Assembly (NCBI GenBank): GCA_001683825.1
Contig: LXTR01000056.1
Span: 59,924 to 123,923, forward strand
From: Flavobacteriaceae bacterium CP2B
Lineage (GTDB): Bacteria; Bacteroidota; Bacteroidia; Flavobacteriales; Flavobacteriaceae
DNA length: 64,000 bases
Direction of reading: 5' to 3'
The notes beneath the pieces were generated by a model, which worked only from the letters and a program-made list of their open reading frames with translations, was not told the DNA's origin and did no database searches. Each line of letters opens with the position of its first letter. The stretch's first letter is position 1. The position numbers and the translations under genes are program-made. Shown in pieces: positions 16,045 through 25,491 of the stretch.

Positions 16045-16656
16045 ATGAAAACAGGACAAAAGGAAATGGCAGCTCCTTTAATCTCATATATCAGGCGTCA
16101 TGTAACATTGAGTCCTTCTGAAGAGGAATACCTAAGGACAAAGTTAATTTATCGAAACTATCCAAAAGGGCATTTTATTATCAGGCAAGGGGATGTCTGC
16201 CACTACGAAAGTTTTATTATTCAGGGATGTATTAAGGTTTTTTATATAGGTCCCAATGGACAACAGCATGTGGTTATGTTCGGGTTGGAAAATTGGTGGG
16301 TGGGTGATTTGGGTAGCTTTGTCAACCAAAGTCCTTCAGACTATAACATTCAGTGTTTGGAGGATTGTCAACTTGTTCATTTTACGCCTGAGATCCTTGA
16401 AGAACTCTATAGGAGTATTCCTGTACTGGAACGATTTTTTAGGATTATCATCCAGAAAGCATTCGTTGCATCCCAAAAAAGAGTGGTAAATAATCACTGC
16501 CTACCGGCAAAAATGCGCTACCTCCAATTGATTTCTACGCAACCAGAACTTTTGCAACGTATACCGCAATACGAAATTGCTTCATATTTGGGAATTACCA
16601 AGGAGTTTCTCAGCAAACTTAAATGTCAAATATTAAAAAATAGGAGTTCAAATTAA
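16045..16656 (+). CDS. Crp/Fnr-family transcriptional regulator
   Basis: A 203-residue protein with an N-terminal cyclic-nucleotide-binding-like beta-roll (about 30-125; YPKGHFIIRQGD and the ESFIIQGCIKVFY strands), a dimer helix and a short C-terminal winged helix (IASYLGITKEFLSKLK, about 176-191). The glycine-rich cAMP pocket is not clearly kept, as in most flavobacterial members. It is followed 88 bases later by SnoaL-like and DoxX genes and probably controls that small operon. It is also the only Crp/Fnr protein in the window, but nothing proves that it binds the TGTAAC palindromes of the sulfur cluster. Confidence 0.9.
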   Translation: MKTGQKEMAAPLISYIRRHVTLSPSEEEYLRTKLIYRNYPKGHFIIRQGDVCHYESFIIQGCIKVFYIGPNGQQHVVMFGLENWWVGDLGSFVNQSPSDYNIQCLEDCQLVHFTPEILEELYRSIPVLERFFRIIIQKAFVASQKRVVNNHCLPAKMRYLQLISTQPELLQRIPQYEIASYLGITKEFLSKLKCQILKNRSSN

Positions 16657-16744
16657 ATCTGCTTCCCATCATTTATTAATCTAGTTTATTGGATACTTTC
16701 TATTGTCTATAGAGCTTTGAAATTAAATTTTAAAACTATATCCA

Positions 16745-17098
16745 ATGAATGATTTACATGAGAGGGTCCAAGACCTGAATTCGCTTATCCTTAGGGGGCG
16801 AGCAATGGAAGCATTTGAGAAATACTATCATGAATCGGTTGTCATGCAGGAAAATGGGAATCCACCTACTGTTGGCAAGGATGCTAACCGTTTAAGAGAA
16901 GAAGATTTTTTTCAATCTGTAACTGAATTTCGTTTGGCAGAAGTCAAAAAGGTTGCTATCGGAGAAAATATTTCGATGGTAGAGTGGCATTATGATTATA
17001 CCCACAAAGAATGGGGAGAACGGAATTATTTTCAGATTTCCGTACAGGAATGGCGCGAGGGTAAAATAATAAAGGAGACCTTTTATTATGGAAATTAA
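16745..17098 (+). CDS. SnoaL-like / NTF2-like protein
   Basis: A 117-residue cone-shaped alpha+beta domain of the SnoaL/NTF2 type: N-terminal helices (ERVQDLNSLILRGRAMEAFEKYY) and the strands FRLAEVKK, SMVEWHYDY and QEWREGKIIKETFYY. Members bind or convert small hydrophobic molecules, and many have no known reaction. No catalytic set can be assigned. The stop overlaps the DoxX start by 11 bases, so these two are coupled and lie downstream of the Crp/Fnr regulator. Confidence 0.8.
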   Translation: MNDLHERVQDLNSLILRGRAMEAFEKYYHESVVMQENGNPPTVGKDANRLREEDFFQSVTEFRLAEVKKVAIGENISMVEWHYDYTHKEWGERNYFQISVQEWREGKIIKETFYYGN

Positions 17099-17564
17099 AA
17101 AGACCTTCAATAGTGAGGAAATGCTTAAGACCTCAAAGGAATTTGTGCCTTTAATATTAAGAATATTGCTTGCCCTGGTTGTATTTCCTCACGGAGCACA
17201 AAAACTCTTTGGCCTATTTGGCGGCTATGGGTTTACCGGGACTATGCGGTATTTTACCGAAATTGTGGGAATCCCATGGGTTGTCGGATTCCTGGTAATT
17301 CTTTTAGAAACCATAGGTGCGCTATTACTTGCCAGTGGTTTGGCTACACGCCTACTAGCATTCCTTTATACGTTGCTTGGAATGGGCATAATGATTATTT
17401 CACACCTTCAAAACGGATTTTTCATGAACTGGTACGGAAACCAGGCTGGCGAAGGTATAGAGTATTTTATTTTGTGGCTGGCAATTTCCGTTACATTGGT
17501 AATCTCAGGGGGTGGTAGGTATTCAATGGATTACTTGGCTATGAAAAAGGGAATCTTGACTTAA
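17088..17564 (+). CDS. DoxX family membrane protein
   Basis: A 158-residue inner-membrane protein with four transmembrane segments and the DoxX signature FPHGAQKLFGLFGG after the first helix, plus the GGGRYSMDYL end. Bacterial DoxX proteins are linked to redox and thiol stress, but their reaction is not settled. Its start lies inside the SnoaL-like gene, giving a regulator, SnoaL and DoxX unit, a common arrangement for small oxidative-stress operons. Confidence 0.88.
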   Translation: MEIKKTFNSEEMLKTSKEFVPLILRILLALVVFPHGAQKLFGLFGGYGFTGTMRYFTEIVGIPWVVGFLVILLETIGALLLASGLATRLLAFLYTLLGMGIMIISHLQNGFFMNWYGNQAGEGIEYFILWLAISVTLVISGGGRYSMDYLAMKKGILT

Positions 17565-17751
17565 ACAGTTCAATCTCCCTGGGTTTCTTGTCAAGTTGAA
17601 AATGTCTAACGCAATAGTCTGGCTCTATGACTATAGCGTGAACCATCCACAGCATTTTTTAAGTGACAAGTTTCCCAGGGTATTGAAACCAAGATCAACA
17701 GGGGTTTTTAATGCATAACCAAATTTATTTGTGTCAGACTATTCTATAGCT

Positions 17752-18216
17752 ATGAATACGATTATTAGACAGTTTACATCCATTGATTTCAATGAAATCT
17801 GTCAGATGATGATTTGTCTTTACAAAGAAGATCCAGGCCCAAAAAATATGACTAAGAAAAAGGCATTCAATACGTTGAATGTACTTTTTAAAGACCCTTC
17901 AAGGGGTACCATACTTGTTGTTGAATCTGAAAATATCATTGTCGGATACGCAATCCTCATAAACTTCTGGAGCAATGAATTTGGAGGCAATATTATCAAT
18001 ATTGACGAACTTTATATTATCAGGGAATTTCGTTCGCAAGGCATTGCCACAAGACTCATAAACCTGTTGGCAAAATCTGGATTTGCCAGCGCTGTAAACA
18101 TTCAATTAGAAGTGACGCCTGGTAACAATAGAGCTAGAAAACTATATGAAAGACTCGGTTTCAAACTTCATAAAAATGCTACATATGGCTTGGAATTGAA
18201 CGTAGACCAAGAATGA
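17752..18216 (+). CDS. GNAT-family N-acetyltransferase
   Basis: A 154-residue GNAT fold. Motif A is DELYIIREFRSQGIATRLI, with the acetyl-CoA pyrophosphate loop R-x-x-G-I-A, and the C-terminal NRARKLYERLGF motif is complete. The frame is open to a GTG at 17731, but the ATG at 17752 starts MNTIIRQFTSID, which fits the family better. The acceptor (amine, amino acid or protein) cannot be told. It stands alone between the DoxX gene and a decayed stretch. Confidence 0.87.
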   Translation: MNTIIRQFTSIDFNEICQMMICLYKEDPGPKNMTKKKAFNTLNVLFKDPSRGTILVVESENIIVGYAILINFWSNEFGGNIINIDELYIIREFRSQGIATRLINLLAKSGFASAVNIQLEVTPGNNRARKLYERLGFKLHKNATYGLELNVDQE

Positions 18217-19127
18217 GCTACCCCCGCTAAACTGGGCAAAGGAAGGTGAGAATTCACAGCTTCTACATAGGGTTACCACAATCTATAATTCTTTGGAGGA
18301 AGTGACGTAGATCACTTTAAATATGTGATATAGGTCCTTTTAGTTGAGATTTTTACTGAGCAACTTGGTGTGTGCAATCATGACATCTACAAGGGTACAA
18401 GGATGGAAAGGAACATAATTGCCAAAAGTGCAGCGAGTAATCCCAATTACCAAATTCTTGTTGCAAGTATTTTAACACCTTCCGGCCATATTATCCGGGG
18501 TGCTGACAAGTATGGAAATTCAAACAACTAAGGTCCGGCATCAGGTACATTTATCGGCATGTAGAACCTATAGTGTAGCGAACTTTACGGGTATATAACA
18601 GTTTATATCATGATTATAATGAATAGTAGTGCATCCATCAACGAGATTTCATCAGAGTCCGGGGAGGCAAATACTAATCCAGTTATGTTCTTGCGGATGT
18701 CGCCTCTATTTCAGGATTTCAATTAGCCTTAGTGGCCAAATAATATGAATTATTGCAATGTTTCCATTTAGTTTAGAAATCTTTCATAGTATCATGTTGA
18801 TTGAGCTGACGATTGTGATGGTACCAGTTTTTGTTCTTTGTCGAAGATCTCTCAAGAAACCTACCCGTCCGGATTTCAAAAAATTTGGTAAGCCCGTTGC
18901 AAGTCTAATCGATAAAAAGGATTAAAAATATTGCAAATGCGGAGATCGTTTTCTGCGTCTTCGATTTCCTGAATTTTGTGAAGAGTACACGAAAACGCAC
19001 ACGGTTTTCCTAAAAAAGCGAACTATTCGGAACCCAAAAAATTTACCGTTGGGGCTGCTACCCGAAATTGGTCGAAGTTTACGAGGGAACAACAAAAAAG
19101 GTCAATGGATAGGGATGGGTACCTGTG

Positions 19128-19397
19128 TTATTCGTATCGCAATCCAAAAACAGGAGGCCAACCAGGTTCAATAAGATGAATTAAACTTTGGTCCAACCCG
19201 CCCGGTTTCCAAACTACAATCACGTCACCTTCTCTTATTAAATTTTAAAGATTTTTCAAACTTTTTCGCTCTTCATTGGAACTTAATGCCTTGTCAGAAT
19301 AGAAGTTCTTCCGGGGAAAACATTCCTTTGGAAGAGCATCTGGTCGCAGATCCAGATGCTGTTCGGTTGTGTTTACTCTGTCGAAACCCAATATCAT
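19128..19397 (-). pseudogene. Serine recombinase (resolvase/invertase) remnant
   Basis: On the minus strand the sequence reads MILGFDRVNTTEQHLDL, then DKALSSNEERKSLKNL, an in-frame stop, and NLIREGDVIVVWKPGG followed by LDQSLIHLIE. This matches the N-terminal half of Pin/Tn3-type resolvases (G-Y-x-R-V-S-T-x-E-Q-N-L-D-L, D-K-x-S-G-x-x-x-x-R-P-x-L, E-G-D-x-x-V-V-W-x-x-D-R-L). The catalytic serine position reads as Asn here, and the DNA-binding half is missing. Confidence 0.6.
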
Positions 19398-19878
19398 TCC
19401 CTGTAGACTAATTGAAGGTGACATAGTATGCCCTTGAAATGGCAATGCGAAAGAATCGCCTATTGGAAGTCAAGAACAGGCCGGGAGGGAAAGTTTGAGA
19501 AAACGGTCGTTGTTTCTAACCTTAATGAATATGATTCAATGAAAACCAATAGCCGAAAGTTGGGCATCTACTTATTGCCTGCACCCAAAATGAGGGGAAT
19601 GTAGCGATTGTGCACACCTCGAAGCTCAATTAAAGAATAAAGGGACGCGTAATATGAAGCTTGATTGAATCTGGCATATCCCGATGGAACTCTATTTTGA
19701 GTAAGGACTGGTATTGAACTCCACCAAATTTTAAATATGAATATATATAAACGAATATGATTATTTATATCAAAAGTCAAAAATACACGTATTACTCCTT
19801 TATAAAGAACATTTACCTGAGATTTATGAGCAGCCCAAAAAACTATATTAAATGAAAATTAATTTGAAATATTAATTA

Positions 19879-19917
19879 ATATGATTACATTTGATCGTAT
19901 ATGATTAAAACAAACAT
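19879..19917 (+). promoter_or_regulatory. Candidate DeoR operator before the aminotransferase operon
   Basis: AATATGATTA, one variable base, then ATTTGATCGTATATGATTA and an AACAT end. It matches 48783-48822 (opposite strand) in about 35 of 39 bases, and its end lies 133 bases before the first gene of the operon. Confidence 0.65.
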
Positions 19918-20049
19918 TAAAAATAAATCTGACAGCTATCCGGTGGCTTTGCGTCAAGGGGGGTTTTCAGAGTAACATAAACCGAACAGAACCTTGTTGC
20001 AGGTTTAATATAGATAAGTGTCATAGATAATTATTTAAACGTTTTAAGA

Positions 20050-21420
20050 ATGAACAAAGATTGGTGGAAAAAAGAAGTAGCAGGTGTGCCACATATAATT
20101 ACCGAATTGCCTGGTTCCAAGTCAAGAAAAATGCATGCGAATACCAGTAAATATGTGCGGGGACTTTCTTCACAGGTAAAGCATTTTCCTGTTGCTTTCC
20201 AGCAAGGATCTGGAATAACGTTAACTGACGTTGATAATAACCGGTATTTAGATTTCTCTTCCGGAATTTATGTCGCCTCTCTTGGTCATTGTCATCCAAA
20301 AATATCCGAGGCGGTTGCAAAGTGGGCGAAAAAATTAATGAACTGCCATGACTTCGCCACGCCCGTTAAGGAAAAACTGCTAGAAAAAATGGCTGATGTG
20401 CTGCCAAAAGGGCTTAATTCCATCCAGTTGTACAGCGATGGCAGTACCGCGGTAGAGGCCGGAATTAGGGCGGCAAGGGCCATTTCTAATCGGCATGAAT
20501 TTATTTCTTGTTTTAGAGACTTTCATGGCAAGACAATGGGTGCTGTTAGTCTGGCGCAAATGATAAGAGGAGATGTGTTTAGTTATGGCCCCACGCGAAA
20601 CGCTGGATTTTATATGGTGCCTCGCCCTGATCCCTACCGTCCGGTTTTTAAAAAGAGTGATGGGCAAATTGATACGGATGCGTATATCGATTTTTATAAA
20701 CAATTTATTCAGGAGGGCACCGTCGGAAATGTAGCTGCCTTTGTTTTGGAGCCAGCTCAAGGTTGGGGAGGATCCATTTTTCCACCAGAAGATTTTTTTC
20801 CAAAACTTCAACAGTTATGCCGTGAAAATGGAATCTTGTTTTTTGCGGATGAAGTCCTAACAGGCATGGGGAGGACGGGAGAATGGCTGTGTATGAATCA
20901 TTGGGACGTGGTTCCGGACATCGTAACCCTCGGTAAATCCTTTGGCAATGGGTTCCCGGTTACTGCCATGGTTGTTAAGGAGAAGTATGCAGACGCTATT
21001 GACAGGATTTCGGCATCATCAAGTTATGGGGGTAATCCAATGGCTTGTGCAGCTGCATTAGCTTCCATTGAGGTAATTGAAGAAGAGCAGGTGCTAGAAA
21101 ATGTTCGTGAAGTTGGGGCCCATTTCATGCAAAGAATGAAAAAGATGAAGGAAGATCACCCCATTATTGGGGATGTAAAAGGAAAAGGGTTTTTACTTGG
21201 AATAGAATTGGTAAAAGACAAAATCACAAAAGAACCCTTTGATGAAGCCGGAAAATTGGTGTACCAAAAAGCATTCGCAAAGGGGCTTGCATGGATTCCT
21301 GCGGGGCACATTCTTAGGATGTCACCACCGCTTATCATGGATAAAAAACATGCGGATATGGGATTGGATATTATCGAAGAATCTATCGCGGAAGTTGAAA
21401 AAGAATTTGGTTACCAATGA
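20050..21420 (+). CDS. Class III (GABA/ornithine-type) PLP aminotransferase
   Basis: A 456-residue fold-type I aminotransferase. It has the PLP phosphate site SDGSTAVEAGIRAARA, the cofactor Asp in ADEVLTGMGRTG, and the Schiff-base Lys in TLGKSFGNGFP. Subgroup III enzymes move an amino group from a terminal amine (GABA, ornithine, taurine, diamines, amino sugars) to pyruvate or 2-oxoglutarate. It is the first gene of a seven-gene operon whose next ATG overlaps its stop by 4 bases. The neighbours (aldolase, kinase, NagB-like enzyme) suggest that an amino-containing carbohydrate is the substrate. Confidence 0.93.
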   Translation: MNKDWWKKEVAGVPHIITELPGSKSRKMHANTSKYVRGLSSQVKHFPVAFQQGSGITLTDVDNNRYLDFSSGIYVASLGHCHPKISEAVAKWAKKLMNCHDFATPVKEKLLEKMADVLPKGLNSIQLYSDGSTAVEAGIRAARAISNRHEFISCFRDFHGKTMGAVSLAQMIRGDVFSYGPTRNAGFYMVPRPDPYRPVFKKSDGQIDTDAYIDFYKQFIQEGTVGNVAAFVLEPAQGWGGSIFPPEDFFPKLQQLCRENGILFFADEVLTGMGRTGEWLCMNHWDVVPDIVTLGKSFGNGFPVTAMVVKEKYADAIDRISASSSYGGNPMACAAALASIEVIEEEQVLENVREVGAHFMQRMKKMKEDHPIIGDVKGKGFLLGIELVKDKITKEPFDEAGKLVYQKAFAKGLAWIPAGHILRMSPPLIMDKKHADMGLDIIEESIAEVEKEFGYQ

Positions 21421-22247
21421 AAAATTATCGTTTAAACAGATTGTTCAATGTAAATTCGGGCCGTTGCCTCAATGTGGCAATTGATCATGGGTTTTTCAAT
21501 GAAATTGGCTTTTTAAAAAGTATTGAAAACCTGCAGTTGGCCGTAGAAACTGTTGCAGCGGCAGGACCGGATGCCATACAGCTTACTGCGGGTCAATCCC
21601 ATTATTTACAGGCGTTGCCTGGCAAAAATAAGCCTACCCTGGTTATGAGGACGGATGTGGCCAATGTATATGGCAAAGATTTGCCAGATCATTTATTTAG
21701 TAGGATGATTGATGATCCGATATCACAGGCAATTAATCAGGATGCAGCTTGTGTGGTGGTGAATTTATTTCAGATACCGGGCCAGCCTGTGGTAACAGAC
21801 CATTGCATTCAAAATATTTTGAAAATCAAGCCGCTGTGTGATCGTTTTTCAATGCCTCTTATGTTAGAACCGTTGGTATTCCAGGCAAATGAAAAGGCCG
21901 GAGGTTATATGGTTGACGGCGACCTTGACAAAATTCTGCCATTAGTGCGTCAAGCGGTGGAACTAGGGGCCGATATTATAAAAGCCGACCCTACTACCAA
22001 TGTGAATGACTACCACAAGGTAATCGAAATCGCAGGGAAAATTCCGGTAATGGTAAGGGGTGGTGGAAAAGTATCGGATAAGGAGATACTCACCAGGACA
22101 AAAGCGATGATAGAACAAGGGGTATCTGGGATTGTATATGGCAGAAATATTATTCAACATAAGAATCCAGTCGCGATTACAAATGCTTTAATGGGTATTG
22201 TTCACTATGATCTTACTGTGGATCAGGCGTTGGAATTACTCAATTAA
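21417..22247 (+). CDS. Class I (DhnA-type) aldolase
   Basis: A 276-residue TIM-barrel aldolase of the DhnA/LsrF/DeoC-LacD group. The N-terminal AIDHGFF motif, the Schiff-base Lys in ADIIKADPT (about 188) and the phosphate-binding MVRGGGKVSD and SGIVYGRNI loops are present. Such enzymes split phosphorylated ketoses or, as LsrF does, transfer acetyl from a phosphorylated dione. It is translationally coupled to the aminotransferase and followed 12 bases later by a sugar kinase, the same partners as in AI-2 (LsrK/LsrF) processing, although no LsrG, LsrR or Lsr transporter is present. Confidence 0.88.
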   Translation: MKNYRLNRLFNVNSGRCLNVAIDHGFFNEIGFLKSIENLQLAVETVAAAGPDAIQLTAGQSHYLQALPGKNKPTLVMRTDVANVYGKDLPDHLFSRMIDDPISQAINQDAACVVVNLFQIPGQPVVTDHCIQNILKIKPLCDRFSMPLMLEPLVFQANEKAGGYMVDGDLDKILPLVRQAVELGADIIKADPTTNVNDYHKVIEIAGKIPVMVRGGGKVSDKEILTRTKAMIEQGVSGIVYGRNIIQHKNPVAITNALMGIVHYDLTVDQALELLN

Positions 22248-22259
22248 CAGTACGAAGGA

Positions 22260-23543
22260 TTGAAGCAAAAGACATTAATAGTGTTAGATATTGGCACCAG
22301 CAATATTAAGTGTGGTTGCCTTACGCTATCTCAGGATATTTTGACCGAGAAACAAGAAAAGTTTCCCATGATTCAAAATAGGAATTCATATGAGATTGAT
22401 GTTAATGTTTTTTTTGACACGATAAAAGATTTGATTCTTAGGTGTCTTTCCGAAAAGGAGGTTCAAAACAAGCGGATTGCAGCGCTACTGATAACCAGTC
22501 AGGCCAATACCTTCGTTCCTGTCACCAGTGGTTTCAAACCCTTGCGTCATGGTATCGTTTGGTTGGATGAACGGGCACAGGATGAAGCTGAATACCTTAA
22601 GTCGCAATTGCCTGAATATTCAACATACGCGGGTTTTGGACAGCCACTCGCTGGATTATATGCTTCGAAACTTTTGTGGTTGAAGAAAAACGAACCCGAA
22701 ATCTTTCAAAATGCCAAGTTCTTTCCTTTGATCAACGAGTACCTGGTTTACCGACTCACGGATAAACTATATACTGACGCTACAAGTTTTGGGATGACAG
22801 GAATGTATGATTTTTTAAAAAAAGATATAAATAATAGATTGTTACGGATTCTGGAACTCCCCAGAGATAGCTTCCCGAACATAGAAAATGCTTCAAAAAG
22901 AGGGGTGCTCATTACAAAGGAAATATCAAATGAATGGCACATTTCTTACAGGTTCCCTGTTTATTTATGCGGTAATGATCAGTGTGCTTCCGCAGTTGGG
23001 GCAGGGTTAAAATATGCCGGAGATATGACCATTAACTTTGGTACGGCACTGGTTTTATTCATGAAGAATAAGAAATTTACTACAAATTTAGGCCTGGATC
23101 AAATTGCGGGAAAATATCCAATATCCGATGATTACTTCTTGTTGAGGTTTGAACCGGATTTTGGTATTGTTATCAGGTATTTAAAGGAGAAATTATTTAA
23201 TGAGGGTTCTTATAATCAACTTTTTCGGACCTATATCAATTATCCTGATATTGACGAGAGAGTACCCCATTTTGCCGTACATGAACTTGAGTTTAGTAGC
23301 ATTGAAGAGGCCAATAAATTTTGCGCCGGTATCATCAAATATTATATAAATAAATTGAAGAATCACATCAATGGCATAGGTCAAAAAGTAAGGATTAATA
23401 CCATTTTTTTATCTGGAGGCATTACCAAATCAACTGTGCTTCAGACAATAATCAAAAAGGAAGTTAAGCAAAACATAGTCATTAATAACCTGGAAAATGC
23501 CGGGTTAATTGGCGCTTTAAGAATATACCTATCGGAAAAATGA
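22260..23543 (+). CDS. FGGY-family carbohydrate kinase
   Basis: A 427-residue kinase with the FGGY fold: the ATP-phosphate loop LDIGTSNIKCG near 10-20, the catalytic-region WLDERAQDEA near 103, and the second ATP loop FLSGGITKS near 384. The only start compatible with the full phosphate loop is TTG at 22260, right after a GAAGGA stretch; the rare start may lower expression. It phosphorylates a sugar or polyol such as a ketose, glycerol, erythritol or AI-2 type molecule. It is shorter than typical xylulokinases (about 490). It overlaps the next gene by 4 bases. Confidence 0.87.
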   Translation: MKQKTLIVLDIGTSNIKCGCLTLSQDILTEKQEKFPMIQNRNSYEIDVNVFFDTIKDLILRCLSEKEVQNKRIAALLITSQANTFVPVTSGFKPLRHGIVWLDERAQDEAEYLKSQLPEYSTYAGFGQPLAGLYASKLLWLKKNEPEIFQNAKFFPLINEYLVYRLTDKLYTDATSFGMTGMYDFLKKDINNRLLRILELPRDSFPNIENASKRGVLITKEISNEWHISYRFPVYLCGNDQCASAVGAGLKYAGDMTINFGTALVLFMKNKKFTTNLGLDQIAGKYPISDDYFLLRFEPDFGIVIRYLKEKLFNEGSYNQLFRTYINYPDIDERVPHFAVHELEFSSIEEANKFCAGIIKYYINKLKNHINGIGQKVRINTIFLSGGITKSTVLQTIIKKEVKQNIVINNLENAGLIGALRIYLSEK

Positions 23544-24481
23544 ACGACCAGAAATTTACTTACGAACCTTCGATACATGTTCCCTTTAGAAATAAGGAAG
23601 TATTAGAAAAGGTAAGACGTATCAAGCGTGAAAATATTGAGGAGCACAAAAACCCGGATTTCAGGATCAAAGTGGTTCCAGATGCCGATATGGGCATTAT
23701 TATGCTTTTTGATATGTTCCATCGTATTAAGACCGCTTCAGATGCCAATGAACCTATTGTATTGATCATGCCTAACCCCTGGCCACATTACAGAATGTTG
23801 GCACATATGCTCAATAAGTTTAAAGTGGATTGTAGGCAACTGTATACTTTCAATATGGATGAATATGCAGACCAGGACGGCAACATAGCTCCTGAAAGTT
23901 GGAAGTACGGTTTTGGTTATGCCTTTAAAAAATATTTTTATTACAATTTGGACAAAGCCCTCCGTCCACCTGAAAAACAAATCCAAACCTTTACGAATAA
24001 GAATATTGATGATTATGGTCAAATAATCTCTGACCTTGGAGAGGCTGACATGGTTTATAGTGGTCCTGGCTGGACAGGCCATCTGGCATTTATTGAACCA
24101 GATGCCCCGGAATTTCGGGCGCATTCTATGGCGGAATGGATGGAATTTGATGCCAGGATCGTCACCCTCAGTCCGTTTACGCTAGCACAAAACTCACTGC
24201 ATGGCAGTTTTGGTATGAGTGGCGATTTAGCTATGGTTCCTCCGAAAGCGGCTACCATAGGGCCGGCCCAGGTGGTTAAAGCAAAGAATAGGATGCAATT
24301 GTGTGGCATCAGTGTACACGGTACAACCACATCATGGCAACGACTGGTTACCCGTCTTGTATTGCATGGAGAACCAACACCTTTGGTCCCCGAATCTGTG
24401 CATCAACTTTTGCGTACGGATTCATTTATCTCTGAAACTATCGCGATGAATATTGAGCCAGATTTTGAAAAAGGATACTAA
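23540..24481 (+). CDS. Glucosamine-6-phosphate deaminase/isomerase-like protein (NagB superfamily)
   Basis: A 313-residue protein of the NagB/RpiA/PGL fold. The FNMDEYAD motif matches the NagB F-N-M-D-E-Y-V catalytic segment, GPGWTGHLAFIEP matches the G-I-G-x-D-G-H-I-A-F-N-E-P loop, and ATIGPAQVVKAKN matches the late T-x-G-x-x-T/Q loop. Some lysine and aspartate positions differ from true NagB and the N-terminus is longer, so it is a divergent member. Likely reaction: isomerisation with loss of ammonia from an amino-sugar phosphate. Its ATG overlaps the kinase stop, and its stop overlaps the next start (TAATG). Confidence 0.83.
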   Translation: MNDQKFTYEPSIHVPFRNKEVLEKVRRIKRENIEEHKNPDFRIKVVPDADMGIIMLFDMFHRIKTASDANEPIVLIMPNPWPHYRMLAHMLNKFKVDCRQLYTFNMDEYADQDGNIAPESWKYGFGYAFKKYFYYNLDKALRPPEKQIQTFTNKNIDDYGQIISDLGEADMVYSGPGWTGHLAFIEPDAPEFRAHSMAEWMEFDARIVTLSPFTLAQNSLHGSFGMSGDLAMVPPKAATIGPAQVVKAKNRMQLCGISVHGTTTSWQRLVTRLVLHGEPTPLVPESVHQLLRTDSFISETIAMNIEPDFEKGY

Positions 24482-25491
24482 TGAAAAGCGAGAACTTAAA
24501 AGGTTTATTATATAAAAAAGAGGCGCTCATAGACGTGCATACGCACATTGGCATATCTCCCAAATTTTATTATCAATACGGATATCCCTACGCGCTTTCG
24601 GTTGAAGACCTTATTATTCGAATGAATCACCTGGGGATAGATTACGCTGTCAGCTTTCCATTTATTGATTCCGCTTTTTATGTTAATAACGGTACATCAA
24701 AAATTGAAACAACGACTCAATACTGCAATTTTCCATTTGAATTGGAAAACAGGAATTTGTTGAATGAGGTAAACGAGATATTTCCGGAATACAGAAATAG
24801 AATACTTCCATTTTTAATGTTCGATCCCTCTCGGGAGGCTGATAAACAGGCAAAGTTTATGGAAGAGATGTCCGAACAATACCATGTTTACGGCATCAAA
24901 ACTGCTACAACCTATATTCAGGCTTTCGTGAATGATTTAGAAACCAAGGGTAAACCTATTTTGGAGTTTGCACGCAAGAAGAACCTACCTATAATTTTTC
25001 ATTCTTCTGTGCATCCTGAAGATCCGTGGGCTTCAGTGTGGGATATTATAAGCTTGGCGGAAAGAAATCCTGATATACGTATTTGTATTGCCCATTCAGC
25101 TCGCTTTATGGAACCAATTTTAAGTATGGCCGCAAAATTGGATAATTGTTTTGTCGATTTTTCGGCTTTTGTCATTCATTGCAAGCTTGCGGTACAAAAT
25201 TCACCGAGTATTGCAGTCCAAAAACTCCGGGTTAAGGCCAATTATAAAGATCCGCTATCGGTAATGGTAAAAATGGCGGAAGCTTATCCAAAAACTATGA
25301 TTTGGGGAAGCGATACTCCTTTTAATTATTGGATTCAAAAATATTATACTGCTGATGGGAAGTTGACTGAAAATAGATTGGATTGTGAGTATAGGGAGGA
25401 GACGAACATAGTACATGGCTTACCCAGATCCGTAAAAACCAATATAACATATAAGAATAATCTACGATTCTTATTTGGCGAAGCGCTATGA
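24481..25491 (+). CDS. Amidohydrolase-family metal-dependent hydrolase
   Basis: A 336-residue TIM-barrel protein of the amidohydrolase superfamily (Amidohydro_2-like). Metal-ligand motifs are VHTHIG at residues 19-24, a strand-5 His in IIFHSSVHPE, a strand-6 His in CIAHSARFM and the strand-8 Asp in IWGSDTPFN. Such proteins hydrolyse C-O or C-N bonds or decarboxylate. The chemistry within this operon is unknown. It is translationally coupled at both ends (TAATG upstream, 4-base overlap downstream). Confidence 0.82.
   Translation: MKSENLKGLLYKKEALIDVHTHIGISPKFYYQYGYPYALSVEDLIIRMNHLGIDYAVSFPFIDSAFYVNNGTSKIETTTQYCNFPFELENRNLLNEVNEIFPEYRNRILPFLMFDPSREADKQAKFMEEMSEQYHVYGIKTATTYIQAFVNDLETKGKPILEFARKKNLPIIFHSSVHPEDPWASVWDIISLAERNPDIRICIAHSARFMEPILSMAAKLDNCFVDFSAFVIHCKLAVQNSPSIAVQKLRVKANYKDPLSVMVKMAEAYPKTMIWGSDTPFNYWIQKYYTADGKLTENRLDCEYREETNIVHGLPRSVKTNITYKNNLRFLFGEAL

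Larger units (their letters stand above)
18217..20049. other. Decayed 1.8-kb stretch with gene remnants
   Basis: No intact gene is convincing. Short frames include 18758-18925 (+), 55 codons with one hydrophobic segment and a basic tail, and a 42-codon frame ending near 18531. A broken serine recombinase lies at 19128-19397. The right end carries a DeoR-type operator candidate at 19879-19917. The frequent stops and mixed composition look like an old insertion site. Confidence 0.5.

Noticed and set aside
16045..16656. This Crp/Fnr protein as the regulator of the TGTAAC palindromes
   Set aside because: It is the only family member in the window but lies 10 kb away beyond an integrated element and has its own SnoaL/DoxX partners; no sequence evidence links it to the sites.
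22260..23543. Alternative GTG start of the FGGY kinase nine codons downstream
   Set aside because: It would begin only two residues before the ATP-phosphate loop strand, removing the first beta strand of the fold; the TTG start keeps it.
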